DNA from: Nocardia camponoti
GTDB lineage: Bacteria; Actinomycetota; Actinomycetes; Mycobacteriales; Mycobacteriaceae
Reading direction: 5' to 3'
Length of the DNA stretch: 64,000 bases
Assembly: GCF_014646135.1 (NCBI RefSeq)
Contig: NZ_BMMW01000004.1
Span: 310,001-374,000 of the forward strand
Below, piece after piece: positions 41,517 through 49,889 of this stretch; position 1 is the stretch's first letter, and every line of letters starts with the position of its first letter. The translations under genes and the position numbers were made by a program. The notes below the pieces were generated by a model. That model was not told where the DNA came from, did not search any database, and saw only the letters and a list, made by a program, of their open reading frames with translations.

Positions 41517-42973
41517 GATGGGCCCTTTCCAAACAGCGCGCGCGCCTCACCGGCGGTGACAACAGAACCGGTGATCACGACGCCCGCGCCCGAGATCATG
41601 TCGCTGTCGTCGCTTGCCTGTTCGGCGAGCGCGATCGCCGATTCGACCGCGTCGGGCAGTGAGTCGGCGGTGAGGACGCGTTCGTCACCGAAGCGTTGAA
41701 CGGCGAGATCGGCGAGCGCGTCGACGTCCATCGCGCGCGGTGAGCCGTTGCTCGTGACGACGATTTCGTCGAAAACCGGCTCAAGCGCGTCGAGGATGCC
41801 GCCCGCGTCTTTATCGCCAAGTACCGAAACAACAGCGACCAGCTTGCGGAAGTCGAATTCGTCAGTGAGTGTGGCGGCGAGCGCTTTGGCGCCGTGCGGG
41901 TTGTGTGCGGCGTCGACGAAGATCGTTGGCGCGTTGCGCACGCGTTCCAACCGGCCGGGGCTCGCGACCTCGGCGAACGCGGCGCGCACGGCTTCGACGT
42001 CGAGTTGCCGTTCCGGGCCAGCGCCGAAAAACGCTTCGACCGCGGCGAGCGCGAGCGAGGCGTTGCGCGCCTGATGTTCGCCATGCAGGGGCAGGAAGAT
42101 GTCGTCGTAAACGCCACCGAGGCCCTGCAACGTAAGCAACTGCCCGCCGACGGCGACGGCCCGCTCAAGCACCCGAAACTCCGCGCCTTCGCGCGCGACG
42201 GCGGCGTCTTCTTCAACCGCGCGCCGCAACAGCACGTCCATGACTTCAGGTTCCTGCTGCGCGATCACCGCGACGGTGTCGGTAGGAATCAACGACTCCG
42301 GCGCGCGCTTGATGATGCCCGCTTTTTCCTTGGCGATCGATTCCAAATCGGGACCGAGGTAGTCGGTGTGATCGAGCCCGATCGGCGTGATCACCGCGAC
42401 CTGACTGGTGACGACATTCGTCGCGTCCCAGGTGCCGCCCATGCCAGTCTCGATCACCGCGACGTCGATCGGCGCTTCGGCGAACGCCGCGTACGCCATG
42501 CCGGTAAGCACTTCGAACTTGCTCATCGCCGGACCGCCAGCGGCCTCGGATTGCGCGTCGATCATCGCGACATACGGCTCTACCTCGCGATACGTGGCGA
42601 CGTAGGTAGCCGGGCTGATCGGATGATTGTCGATGCTGATGCGCTCAGTCGCGAGTTGCAGATGCGGGCTGGTGATGCGACCCGTGCGGCGATGCAACGC
42701 GGTGAGCAGCGCGTCGATCATCCGCGACACCGACGTTTTGCCGTTGGTGCCCGCGATCTGAATCGACGGGTAGCTGTCTTGCGGGTTGCCGAGCAGATCG
42801 AGCAGCGTGCTGATGCGGGTCAGCGACGGTTCGATCTTGGTTTCGGGCCAGCGTTTGTCGAGTTCGGCCTCGACCAGCGCCATTTCGGCGAGGTCGACCG
42901 GGGATGGTCCAGCGGCGATCGGAGCCGCAGCAAGATCGTCACTGGAGTCGTCGTACTGCGGCTCATCGGTCAT
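41513..42973 (-). CDS. folC: Bifunctional dihydrofolate/folylpolyglutamate synthase
   Basis: Protein of 486 residues. The Mur-ligase-type core has SIQIAGTNGKTSVSRMIDALL (P-loop), TGRITSPHLQLATERI, VIETGMGGTWDATNVV, ITPIGLDHTDYLGPDLESIAKEKAGIIK and VDAAHNPHGAKAL. It adds glutamates to folates. An acidic stretch of about 30 residues precedes the catalytic part. Start and stop overlap valS and the DUF4233 gene by 4 bp each. Confidence 0.95.
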   Translation of the reverse strand: MTDEPQYDDSSDDLAAAPIAAGPSPVDLAEMALVEAELDKRWPETKIEPSLTRISTLLDLLGNPQDSYPSIQIAGTNGKTSVSRMIDALLTALHRRTGRITSPHLQLATERISIDNHPISPATYVATYREVEPYVAMIDAQSEAAGGPAMSKFEVLTGMAYAAFAEAPIDVAVIETGMGGTWDATNVVTSQVAVITPIGLDHTDYLGPDLESIAKEKAGIIKRAPESLIPTDTVAVIAQQEPEVMDVLLRRAVEEDAAVAREGAEFRVLERAVAVGGQLLTLQGLGGVYDDIFLPLHGEHQARNASLALAAVEAFFGAGPERQLDVEAVRAAFAEVASPGRLERVRNAPTIFVDAAHNPHGAKALAATLTDEFDFRKLVAVVSVLGDKDAGGILDALEPVFDEIVVTSNGSPRAMDVDALADLAVQRFGDERVLTADSLPDAVESAIALAEQASDDSDMISGAGVVITGSVVTAGEARALFGKGPS

Positions 42974-45642
42974 TTCGCGCTCAACTCCACAAGTCGGGCA
43001 CCGATACGCGCGACCTCAGCGGTCGCCACATCGCGGCGCGCGGTGATCTTGTCGACGACCGGCTGCGGCGCCTTGGCGAGGAACGCCTCGTTGCCGAGCT
43101 TGGCGGTCGTTGTGTCGAGATCCTTCTGCGCGGCCGCCAGGTCCTTTTCGAGCCTACGGCGTTCCGCGTCGAGGTCGATAGCGCCCGAGGTGTCGAGCTG
43201 CACGGTGACCGTCGCGTTCGACAACCGCACTTGCACTTCGGCGGTAGTCGCGAAGTCGTCGCCCGGTTCGGCGAGGCGAGCCAGGTTAGCGACCGGGCCA
43301 GCGAACGCGCCGAGACCAGCCTCGTCGAGGCCGACGAGCACGGCCTTGACCTTCTGCTTGTCAGCGAGACCCTGGTCGCCACGGAAGCGACGGATCTCGG
43401 TGATGAGCCGCTGCACATCGGCGACACGCTGCGCGGCGACCTCGTCGGTGGGCGCGTCGCTGGCCTGCGGCCACTGCGCGACGACTAGCGACTCGCCGTC
43501 GGTGAGCGCCTTCCACAGCGTTTCGGTGACGAATGGAATGACCGGGTGCAGCAGGCGCAACACCGAATCGAGGACGTTGCCAAGCACGACCCGCGTGCTC
43601 TCGGCGCGCTCCTCCGACTCGGCGAACTGCACCTTCGACAGTTCCAGATACCAGTCGCACAGTTCGTCCCACGCGAAGTGGTACAGCGCCTCGCAGCCCT
43701 TGCCGAATTCGTAGGCGTCGAACGCGGTGTCGACTTCGGCGCGGACCGCGTCGAGGCGGTCGACGATCCAGCGGTCGGTGTCGGTGAGTTCTTCGCGCGG
43801 GGGCAGTTCGCCGGTGTGCGCGCCGTTCATCAGCGCGAACTTCGTCGCGTTGAACAGCTTGGTGACGAAGCTGCGCGACGCGAGCGCGTGCGCTTCACCG
43901 ACCGAAAGGTCGCCGCCAGGCTGGGCACCGCGCGCGAGAGTGAAGCGCAGCGCGTCGGCGCCATAGGCGTTGATCCAGTCGAGCGGGTCGATGCCGTTGC
44001 CACGCGACTTCGACATCTTCTTGCCGTGCTGATCGCGGATGAGCCCATGCAGGAACACGTCCTGGAACGGGACCTGCGGCTGCGCGTTGTCGCCGAGCAC
44101 GGCGTCGTCGCTGACGAACATGCCGAACATCATCATGCGCGCCACCCAGAAGAACAGGATGTCGTAGCCGGTGACAAGCACGCTCGTCGGATAGAACTTC
44201 GCCAGCTCAGGCGTGGCATCCGGCCAGCCCATCGTCGAAAACGGCCACAGCCCCGACGAGAACCAGGTGTCGAGCACGTCGGGATCTTGGACGTAGCCAT
44301 CGGGAGCGGTTTCGTCGGGACCGACGCACACCACTTCGCCTTCGGGACCGTAGAAGATCGGGATGCGGTGACCCCACCACAGCTGACGCGAGATGCACCA
44401 GTCGTGCATGTTGTCGACCCAGTCGAACCAGCGCGGTTCCTGGCTTGCCGGGTGAATCTTGACGTCACCGCCGCGCACCGCGTCGCCCGCCGCCTTCGCG
44501 AGCACCTCGGCCTTGACCCACCACTGCATCGACAGGCGCGGCTCGATCGGCTCGCCGGAGCGCTCCGAATGCCCAACCTGGTGCTTGTAGGGGAACTTTC
44601 GACCGACGACGCGCCCTTCCTGCTCTAGACGCAGGCGAATCTTCTCGCGCGCTTCGAAGCGGTCCATGCCGTCAAACTCGGTGCCGCTGTTGGCAATTCG
44701 ACCGGCTTTGTCCATGATCGTCGGCATCGGCAGGCCGTGCCGCAGGCCAAGCTCGAAGTCGTTCGGGTCGTGGGCAGGCGTGATTTTGACTGCGCCAGAA
44801 CCGAATTCGGGGTCGACGTAGTCGTCGGCGACGATGGGGATCTGCCGGCCCGTGATGGGCTGGTAAATCGTGGTGCCGACGAGGTGGGCGTAACGCTCGT
44901 CGTCGGGGTGCACGGCAACGGCGGTGTCGCCGAGCATCGTCTCGACACGGGTGGTTGCCACGATCACGTGCGGTTCGTCGTCGTTGAGCGAGCCGTAGCG
45001 CAGGCTCACGAGTTCGCCATCGACCTCTTTGTGGTCGACCTCAAGGTCGGAAATACCGGTTTGCAGCACCGGCGACCAGTTGACGAGCCGCTCGGCGCGG
45101 TAGATCAGGCCGGCGTCGTAGAGCCGCTTGAAGATGGTCTGGACGGCACGGGAGAGACCCTCGTCCATCGTGAAGCGGTCGCGACTCCAGTCGACGCCGT
45201 CGCCGAGGCGACGCATCTGACCCTGGATCTGACCGCCGGATTGACGCTTCCAGTCCCACACCTTGTCGATGAACTGCTCGCGACCGAAGTCTTCTTTGGT
45301 CTTTCCGTCGGCGGCGAGCTGCTTTTCCACGACGGTCTGGGTCGCGATGCCCGCGTGGTCCATGCCGGGCAGCCACAGCACTTCGTAGCCCTGCATCCGC
45401 TTGCGCCGGGTGAGCAGGTCCATGAGTGTGTGGTCGAGCGCGTGGCCCATGTGCAGGGTGCCGGTGACGTTGGGCGGCGGCAGCACGATGGAGTACGGCG
45501 GCTTGTCCGACGACGCGTCGGCGGTGAAGTAGCCAGCGTTTACCCAGCCCTCGTACAGGTCGGCCTCTACCGCGCTGGGATCCCAGCTCTTGGGGAGGGC
45601 GTCGGCACGATTTCGCGAGTTCTCAGGGGTTGCGCTGGTCAC
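42970..45642 (-). CDS. valS: Valyl-tRNA synthetase
   Basis: Protein of 890 residues. Class I signatures are PPPNVTGTLHMGHALDH (HIGH) and KKMSKSRGNGIDP (KMSKS). The editing domain (VIVATTRVETMLGDTAVAVHPDD) and C-terminal coiled-coil arm (DLDAERRRLEKDLAAAQKDLDTTTAKL) are present. The GTG start at 45642 lies exactly six bases after TAGGAT, so valS should be leaderless and therefore lacks room for a T-box in that transcript. It leads the folC-DUF4233-ndk operon, overlapping folC by 4 bp. Confidence 0.96.
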   Translation of the reverse strand: MTSATPENSRNRADALPKSWDPSAVEADLYEGWVNAGYFTADASSDKPPYSIVLPPPNVTGTLHMGHALDHTLMDLLTRRKRMQGYEVLWLPGMDHAGIATQTVVEKQLAADGKTKEDFGREQFIDKVWDWKRQSGGQIQGQMRRLGDGVDWSRDRFTMDEGLSRAVQTIFKRLYDAGLIYRAERLVNWSPVLQTGISDLEVDHKEVDGELVSLRYGSLNDDEPHVIVATTRVETMLGDTAVAVHPDDERYAHLVGTTIYQPITGRQIPIVADDYVDPEFGSGAVKITPAHDPNDFELGLRHGLPMPTIMDKAGRIANSGTEFDGMDRFEAREKIRLRLEQEGRVVGRKFPYKHQVGHSERSGEPIEPRLSMQWWVKAEVLAKAAGDAVRGGDVKIHPASQEPRWFDWVDNMHDWCISRQLWWGHRIPIFYGPEGEVVCVGPDETAPDGYVQDPDVLDTWFSSGLWPFSTMGWPDATPELAKFYPTSVLVTGYDILFFWVARMMMFGMFVSDDAVLGDNAQPQVPFQDVFLHGLIRDQHGKKMSKSRGNGIDPLDWINAYGADALRFTLARGAQPGGDLSVGEAHALASRSFVTKLFNATKFALMNGAHTGELPPREELTDTDRWIVDRLDAVRAEVDTAFDAYEFGKGCEALYHFAWDELCDWYLELSKVQFAESEERAESTRVVLGNVLDSVLRLLHPVIPFVTETLWKALTDGESLVVAQWPQASDAPTDEVAAQRVADVQRLITEIRRFRGDQGLADKQKVKAVLVGLDEAGLGAFAGPVANLARLAEPGDDFATTAEVQVRLSNATVTVQLDTSGAIDLDAERRRLEKDLAAAQKDLDTTTAKLGNEAFLAKAPQPVVDKITARRDVATAEVARIGARLVELSAK

Positions 45643-45648
45643 TGGACA

Positions 45649-45654
45649 ATCCTA
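45649..45654 (-). promoter_or_regulatory. -10 hexamer of the leaderless valS promoter
   Basis: TAGGAT on the minus strand has exactly six bases between it and the valS GTG, the same layout as at holA. Confidence 0.6.
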
Positions 45655-45714
45655 AAGGGCCCGACCGACAGGTTTTACCGTGCCCCGGTGGGCAGAGTGC
45701 CAGGAGAAACAGAG

Positions 45715-45757
45715 AGACGGAGCCTTCGGTGGATGAGGGACACCGGAGACTCCGTCT
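45715..45757. repeat. Inverted repeat upstream of valS
   Basis: Two 17-bp arms (45715-45731 and 45741-45757) pair at 15 of 17 positions around a 9-nt loop, 73-115 bp upstream of valS. No gene end lies nearby for it to terminate. It may be an operator, a small RNA hairpin, or part of a leader from a more distant promoter. Confidence 0.55.
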
Positions 45758-45877
45758 ACGAGACTGATCCTACCGGCGCGAAAGCCCACTCCCCCATATC
45801 CATAGGCAATTCTCAGCTTGCCTGCTCGCACTCGCGTTCAGGGTAATTCCCCATAGCCGTTTTGTCCGATTTAAGCG

Positions 45878-46543
45878 ATGCTGGGTGAGGTGACACCGCC
45901 GGTAATTCCCGCCACATTGCTCGACGCTCGCGGCACCAGCATCTCCGCGTTGCAGTTCCCACCCGAATCCGTGCTCGTTTTCGCTGGCGTGCCCGGCGCG
46001 GGGAAATCGACTGCGCTGCATCGCCTTTTCGCCGCCGACCCCACCGCAACCGCGCCAGTGCTGAGCTCGTCCGGTGCGCTCGTGCTCGATTCGCACCAGT
46101 CGCGCAACCGCCTGCGACCCCGACTCGGCCGCGTCCCGTACGGCCTGTGGCGGCCCGTCGTCCACCTCGCGCACTACCGCGCGATCAACAACGCCATGCG
46201 AACCACCCGCAGCCCGGTCGCGATTCACGATTGCGCGACGTTCGGGTGGAGTCGGGCGGTGCTGGCGAAATGGGCACGCGACCACGACAGGCAACTACAC
46301 CTAGTGCTGATCGACGTGCCCGCCGACGCCGCGCGACAGGGCCAGATCGTGCGCGGTCGACGGGTCAACAGCATCGCCTTCGCAGGTCATGTCCGCAGAT
46401 GGGAACGGTTGATGCACCAACTCGGCGCACGCGAAGCCCCAGCCACGCAACCAAACCTGTTGCGCGACATCACCTCTGCCACGATCGTCGACCGAGAAAC
46501 CTTGGCTGGCATCGCCAGCGTCACCTTCGCCAAGGCGAACTGA
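45878..46543 (+). CDS. P-loop kinase-like ATPase of unknown target
   Basis: Protein of 221 residues. Walker A is VLVFAGVPGAGKST (GVPGAGKS at 37-44). The rest resembles small nucleotide or zeta-toxin-type kinases: a basic LVLDSHQSRNRLRPRLGRVPYGLWRPVVHLAHYRAI segment, VAIHDCATFG, and a lid-like RQGQIVRGRRV. No antitoxin is adjacent. Start at ATG 45878; no strong ribosome binding site is seen. It converges on the lipid kinase gene with 2 bp between the stops. The substrate is unknown. Confidence 0.75.
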   Translation: MLGEVTPPVIPATLLDARGTSISALQFPPESVLVFAGVPGAGKSTALHRLFAADPTATAPVLSSSGALVLDSHQSRNRLRPRLGRVPYGLWRPVVHLAHYRAINNAMRTTRSPVAIHDCATFGWSRAVLAKWARDHDRQLHLVLIDVPADAARQGQIVRGRRVNSIAFAGHVRRWERLMHQLGAREAPATQPNLLRDITSATIVDRETLAGIASVTFAKAN

Positions 46544-46545
46544 CG

Positions 46546-47496
46546 TTACGGAACGACGACCGTCAACGCGCCCGGCATCGCTTGCAGCGTGATCGGCAGC
46601 GTGCCAGCGGCCTCGCCGTCGGCCGTCGCGTACCCGCCCGCGGCGCTGATCGTGATGCGACGGGCCCGGTAGCGCTTCGTCGCTGGATGGTCGATGCGCT
46701 TGCCTGCCGACAGCGCGGGCAGCAGCCGTGCCATCGCCACCCGCGACACCGCGCCGACGACGGTCACGTCGAGGTAGCCGTCATCAGGGGTCGCCTCAGG
46801 ACACACCAGCATTCCGCCGCCATACGTGCGCGTGTTGCCGACCGGAGCCATCACCGCGTCGAGCGCGAGCACGGCGTGTGCTTCGGCCGGGTTGTCGAGC
46901 GCGCCCGGCGCGAGGCCGGACAGTTCGATGCGGAACGGCAGCGTGTAACTGCCGAGCAGGGCGAGCGCTGCGGCGGCGGTGTAGCGCAAAGGCCCACGGG
47001 GATAACGCATTTCGTTGGCGCGCATGGTGACTTGCGCGTCGAATCCGGTGCCGACGACCGTCGCGAACCACGACGGCGTCGCCGATTCGGATTCGATGTG
47101 GCCGAGGTCGAGCACGCGCGTGCGGCCACGCAGCACGATCTCCGTCGCGGCGACCGGGTCGTTAGTCGGGATGCCGAGCTCGCGCGCGAAGTCGTTGCCC
47201 GTCCCAGCGGGCACGAGCCCGAGCGGAACACCGGAGTGCGCCATCGCGGCGAGCAGCACGTTCATCAGCCCATCGCCGCCGATACAGACGACAACGTCGG
47301 GCCGACGACGCGGATCGGCGAGCGCTTCGGACACCTCACGCACCGACGCCGCCGCGCTTTCCGCCTCGACCCGCACAACTTCAACGCCGCTTTGCAGCAG
47401 TTTCGTCAACACCGTCGCAGCGACTCCGCCGCCGCGACCAACACCGGAATGGGGGTTGGTGACGGCGATGACGCGCCGCACCGATAACTCGCTCAC
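46546..47496 (-). CDS. Diacylglycerol kinase-family lipid kinase
   Basis: Protein of 316 residues, like Rv2252. The catalytic region has IAVTNPHSGVGRGG, VVVCIGGDGLMNVLLAAMAHSGVPLGLVPAGTGNDFARELGI (GGDG and GTGNDFA motifs), and a C-terminal beta domain with DVTVVGAVSRVAMARLLPALSAGKRI. It would phosphorylate diacylglycerol or a related lipid; Rv2252 has been linked to phosphoinositol mannoside synthesis. The start overlaps the flavoprotein stop by 4 bp (ATGA). Confidence 0.9.
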   Translation of the reverse strand: MSELSVRRVIAVTNPHSGVGRGGGVAATVLTKLLQSGVEVVRVEAESAAASVREVSEALADPRRRPDVVVCIGGDGLMNVLLAAMAHSGVPLGLVPAGTGNDFARELGIPTNDPVAATEIVLRGRTRVLDLGHIESESATPSWFATVVGTGFDAQVTMRANEMRYPRGPLRYTAAAALALLGSYTLPFRIELSGLAPGALDNPAEAHAVLALDAVMAPVGNTRTYGGGMLVCPEATPDDGYLDVTVVGAVSRVAMARLLPALSAGKRIDHPATKRYRARRITISAAGGYATADGEAAGTLPITLQAMPGALTVVVP

Positions 47497-49124
47497 GGCA
47501 ACAGTTTTCCAGGGTTAAGGATTCCTGCCGGGTCCAGCTCCCGCTTCACGGCGGCGAGGACGCGAAGGCCCAGGTCACCCACTTCCGCGCCCATCCAGGC
47601 ACGGTGATCGGCGCCGACGGCGTGGTGGTGGGTGATGGTGCCGCCGGCGACGACGATCGCGTCCGACGCTGCCGACTTCGCGGCGCGCCACTGGGTGATC
47701 GGGTCGGCGAGCTGCTTGGCGACGACGGTGAAATACAGCGACGCGCCGGTCGGGTAGGTGTGCGAGATGTGGCACATGACGACGCCGGGCGTGCCCTGCG
47801 AGTTGAGCGAATCCATCAGCGCCCCAGTGACTTTCACCTTGAGGTTCGCGAGATTGCGCCAGCTTGTCGCGGTTTCGAGGGTTTCGCACAGCACGCCAAC
47901 GTCGAGCAGCGCGTCACGCAGGTACGGCGCGCCGAAACGGCCGTGCTCCCACTGTTGGGCGGGTGCGGCACCGAGTGCGGTTCCGCCTGCGGCAGAAAGC
48001 AATTCGAACGCTTCAGCGCTGCGCGCGGCGACGTGTGCCGCCGACCCTTCGAAGGTTGTGATCGCGAGACAGCCCTGCACCGGCGCGCCGCCGACGTCGG
48101 CGGAACGGGCAAGGTTGAGGCCGGTTTCCGCTTCGTCGGAAAGGCGAAGGACCGTCGGTGCGGCACCCGCCTGGACCACCGCGCGCAGTGCGTCGGCACC
48201 GGTCTGGAAGTCGGGGAACGACCACGCCTCATACGCCGTCGTCTCGGGAACCTGGTGCACGCGCACGGTGACCGACGTGATCACGCCGAGCGCGCCTTCC
48301 GAACCGACGAACAGTTCGCGCAGGTCGGGGCCAGCAGCTGAGGCGGGCGCGCGACCGAGATCAAGGGTGCCCTGCGGCGTCGCGACGACAACACGCGTGA
48401 CCATGTCGTCGAAGCGGCCGTAGCCAGCCGATGCCTGCCCTGACGACCGCGTCGCGGCGAACCCACCGATGGTCGCGAATTCGAAGCTCTGCGGGAAATG
48501 TCCGAGAGAAAGGCCGTGTTCGCCAAGCAGTTGTTCAGCCTGCGGGCCGGTGAGGCCAGCGCCGAGCGTCGCGGTACCGCTTACCGGGTCGACGTCGCTG
48601 ACGCTGGTCAGGCGGCTCAGGTCAAGGGCGAGCACGGTCGCGAACTGGCCGCGCACCGGGTCGACCCCGCCAACAACGCTGGTGCCGCCGCCGAACGGCA
48701 CGACCGCGATGCCGTTGGCGCTCGCGTAAGCAAGAACAGCGAGCACCTGGGTGTGGTCGGCTGGTCGGATGATCACGTCGGGCGCGTTTTGCGGTGCGTC
48801 GTCGCGTCGCCGGAGTAAGTCGGGGGTCGATTTGCCGCCCGCGTGGCGTAGTCGGTCGATATCATCCGTCGAAACATGTTCTGCCCCAACGGCTTCCGTG
48901 AGCCACCGGTGGTCGAGATCGGTGAGCGCGCTCGGGACAAGCGCCACCTCAGTTTCGGTGCGACGCAGGGCTGATTCGCCGGAAATGCCGAAGACCTGCG
49001 CGAGCAAGGTGCGGACCTGTTCCGACAGCGGGGCGGCGGCGTCGGCGGTGCCCCATGCGTCCCAGACCATCGGCTGTCGCTGCGTCATTGAAGCGCCAAA
49101 AGTTTCCTGCGTCACGTCGACCAT
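47493..49124 (-). CDS. FAD-linked oxidase, alkylglycerone-phosphate synthase-like
   Basis: Protein of 543 residues, Rv2251 type. A PCMH FAD-binding domain (VVPFGGGTSVVGGVDPV, LGHFPQSFEFATIGGFAATRSSGQASAGYGRFDDMV, LFVGSEGALGVIT) and a C-terminal cap with THHHAVGADHRAWM are present. The HHH motif matches the active-site histidines of alkylglycerone-phosphate synthase, the enzyme that makes the ether bond in ether lipids. The physiological product here is unproven. The ATG at 49124 is preceded by CATTAT with seven bases between, overlapping a palindromic operator; a later ATG at 49088 is the alternative. It is coupled to the lipid kinase and divergent from tetR. Confidence 0.85.
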   Translation of the reverse strand: MVDVTQETFGASMTQRQPMVWDAWGTADAAAPLSEQVRTLLAQVFGISGESALRRTETEVALVPSALTDLDHRWLTEAVGAEHVSTDDIDRLRHAGGKSTPDLLRRRDDAPQNAPDVIIRPADHTQVLAVLAYASANGIAVVPFGGGTSVVGGVDPVRGQFATVLALDLSRLTSVSDVDPVSGTATLGAGLTGPQAEQLLGEHGLSLGHFPQSFEFATIGGFAATRSSGQASAGYGRFDDMVTRVVVATPQGTLDLGRAPASAAGPDLRELFVGSEGALGVITSVTVRVHQVPETTAYEAWSFPDFQTGADALRAVVQAGAAPTVLRLSDEAETGLNLARSADVGGAPVQGCLAITTFEGSAAHVAARSAEAFELLSAAGGTALGAAPAQQWEHGRFGAPYLRDALLDVGVLCETLETATSWRNLANLKVKVTGALMDSLNSQGTPGVVMCHISHTYPTGASLYFTVVAKQLADPITQWRAAKSAASDAIVVAGGTITHHHAVGADHRAWMGAEVGDLGLRVLAAVKRELDPAGILNPGKLLP

Positions 49125-49135
49125 GCGTTACATAA

Positions 49136-49150
49136 TGACATATAGTGTCA
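49136..49150. promoter_or_regulatory. Palindromic operator in the tetR/flavoprotein intergenic region
   Basis: TGACA and TGTCA arms surround five bases (TGACATATAGTGTCA on the plus strand). It abuts the CATTAT -10 element of the flavoprotein gene, so binding by the divergent TetR protein would repress it. Confidence 0.6.
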
Positions 49151-49273
49151 AGCAGTAATCACCGATCCCACTACGGAAACCCGACAGCGGGCTAACCCTC
49201 GATACCCTTGGGCGGCCAGCTCCACTGTCGACGCCTTTCGTGGCGTCACCGAACCAACCGGCGGTGCACCCTC

Positions 49274-49888
49274 ATGACCCAGTTCGCGACTCCAACCCTC
49301 GAACAGCTTTCCCCAACTGACATCGCGATTCTCGATGCCACTCGGGCCTGTGTCGTGGATTTTGGGGTCCGCCGGACCACGCTCACCGAGGTCGCGCGTC
49401 GCGCTGGCGTCTCCCGGCCGACGGTCTACCGCCGTTGGCCCGACACCGGCTCGCTCATCGCCGAACTCCTCGTCCGTGAGCTCAAGGGCATCGTCGCGAC
49501 GACAATGCCGCAAGAGGGATTAGGTCGCGTTCGGTTAGTCCACGGAATTGTCAACGGGGCGGCGGCCATTCGCGCCAACAGCGTGTTCGCCAAAATCTTC
49601 CGCACCGACACCGATCTGATGCTCACCTATGTGTTCGGCCGACTCGGCCGCAACCAGCGCACCCTCATCGACCTCTTCGCGGCGAACATCCGCGTCGGGC
49701 AGGCCGACGGGTCGGTACGCGCGGGCAACCCAACCCATTTGGCGACGATGCTGCTGCTGATGACGCAATCGGCGGTCCAGTCGGCGGGCACGGTTGAGCC
49801 GCTGCTCGCCGGTGCGGAGTTCGACGGTGAGTTGGCGACGGCGATCGAGGGTTACTTAGCTCCCGCATCCCCGCAACCCAAGGATTGA
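49274..49888 (+). CDS. TetR-family regulator
   Basis: Protein of 204 residues from ATG 49274 (TQFATPTLEQLSPTDIAILDATRACVVDFG). The helix-turn-helix is at about 36-56 (LTEVARRAGVSRPTVYRRW). The ligand-binding part is helical without recognisable ligand motif. It is divergent from the flavoprotein and 1 bp upstream of glpD, so it probably regulates both arms through the palindrome at 49136-49150, as with Rv2250c. AAGG near its end provides the glpD ribosome binding site. Confidence 0.88.
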   Translation: MTQFATPTLEQLSPTDIAILDATRACVVDFGVRRTTLTEVARRAGVSRPTVYRRWPDTGSLIAELLVRELKGIVATTMPQEGLGRVRLVHGIVNGAAAIRANSVFAKIFRTDTDLMLTYVFGRLGRNQRTLIDLFAANIRVGQADGSVRAGNPTHLATMLLLMTQSAVQSAGTVEPLLAGAEFDGELATAIEGYLAPASPQPKD

Positions 49889-49889
49889 C

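Noticed and set aside
41894..43714. A 606-codon plus-strand frame antisense to folC and valS
   Set aside because: It spans the 3' part of two clear minus-strand genes; the translation is Arg/Val-rich shadow sequence.
45643..45760. T-box leader for valS
   Set aside because: I could not find the T-box core sequence or a specifier arrangement, and the TAGGAT element predicts a leaderless valS transcript.
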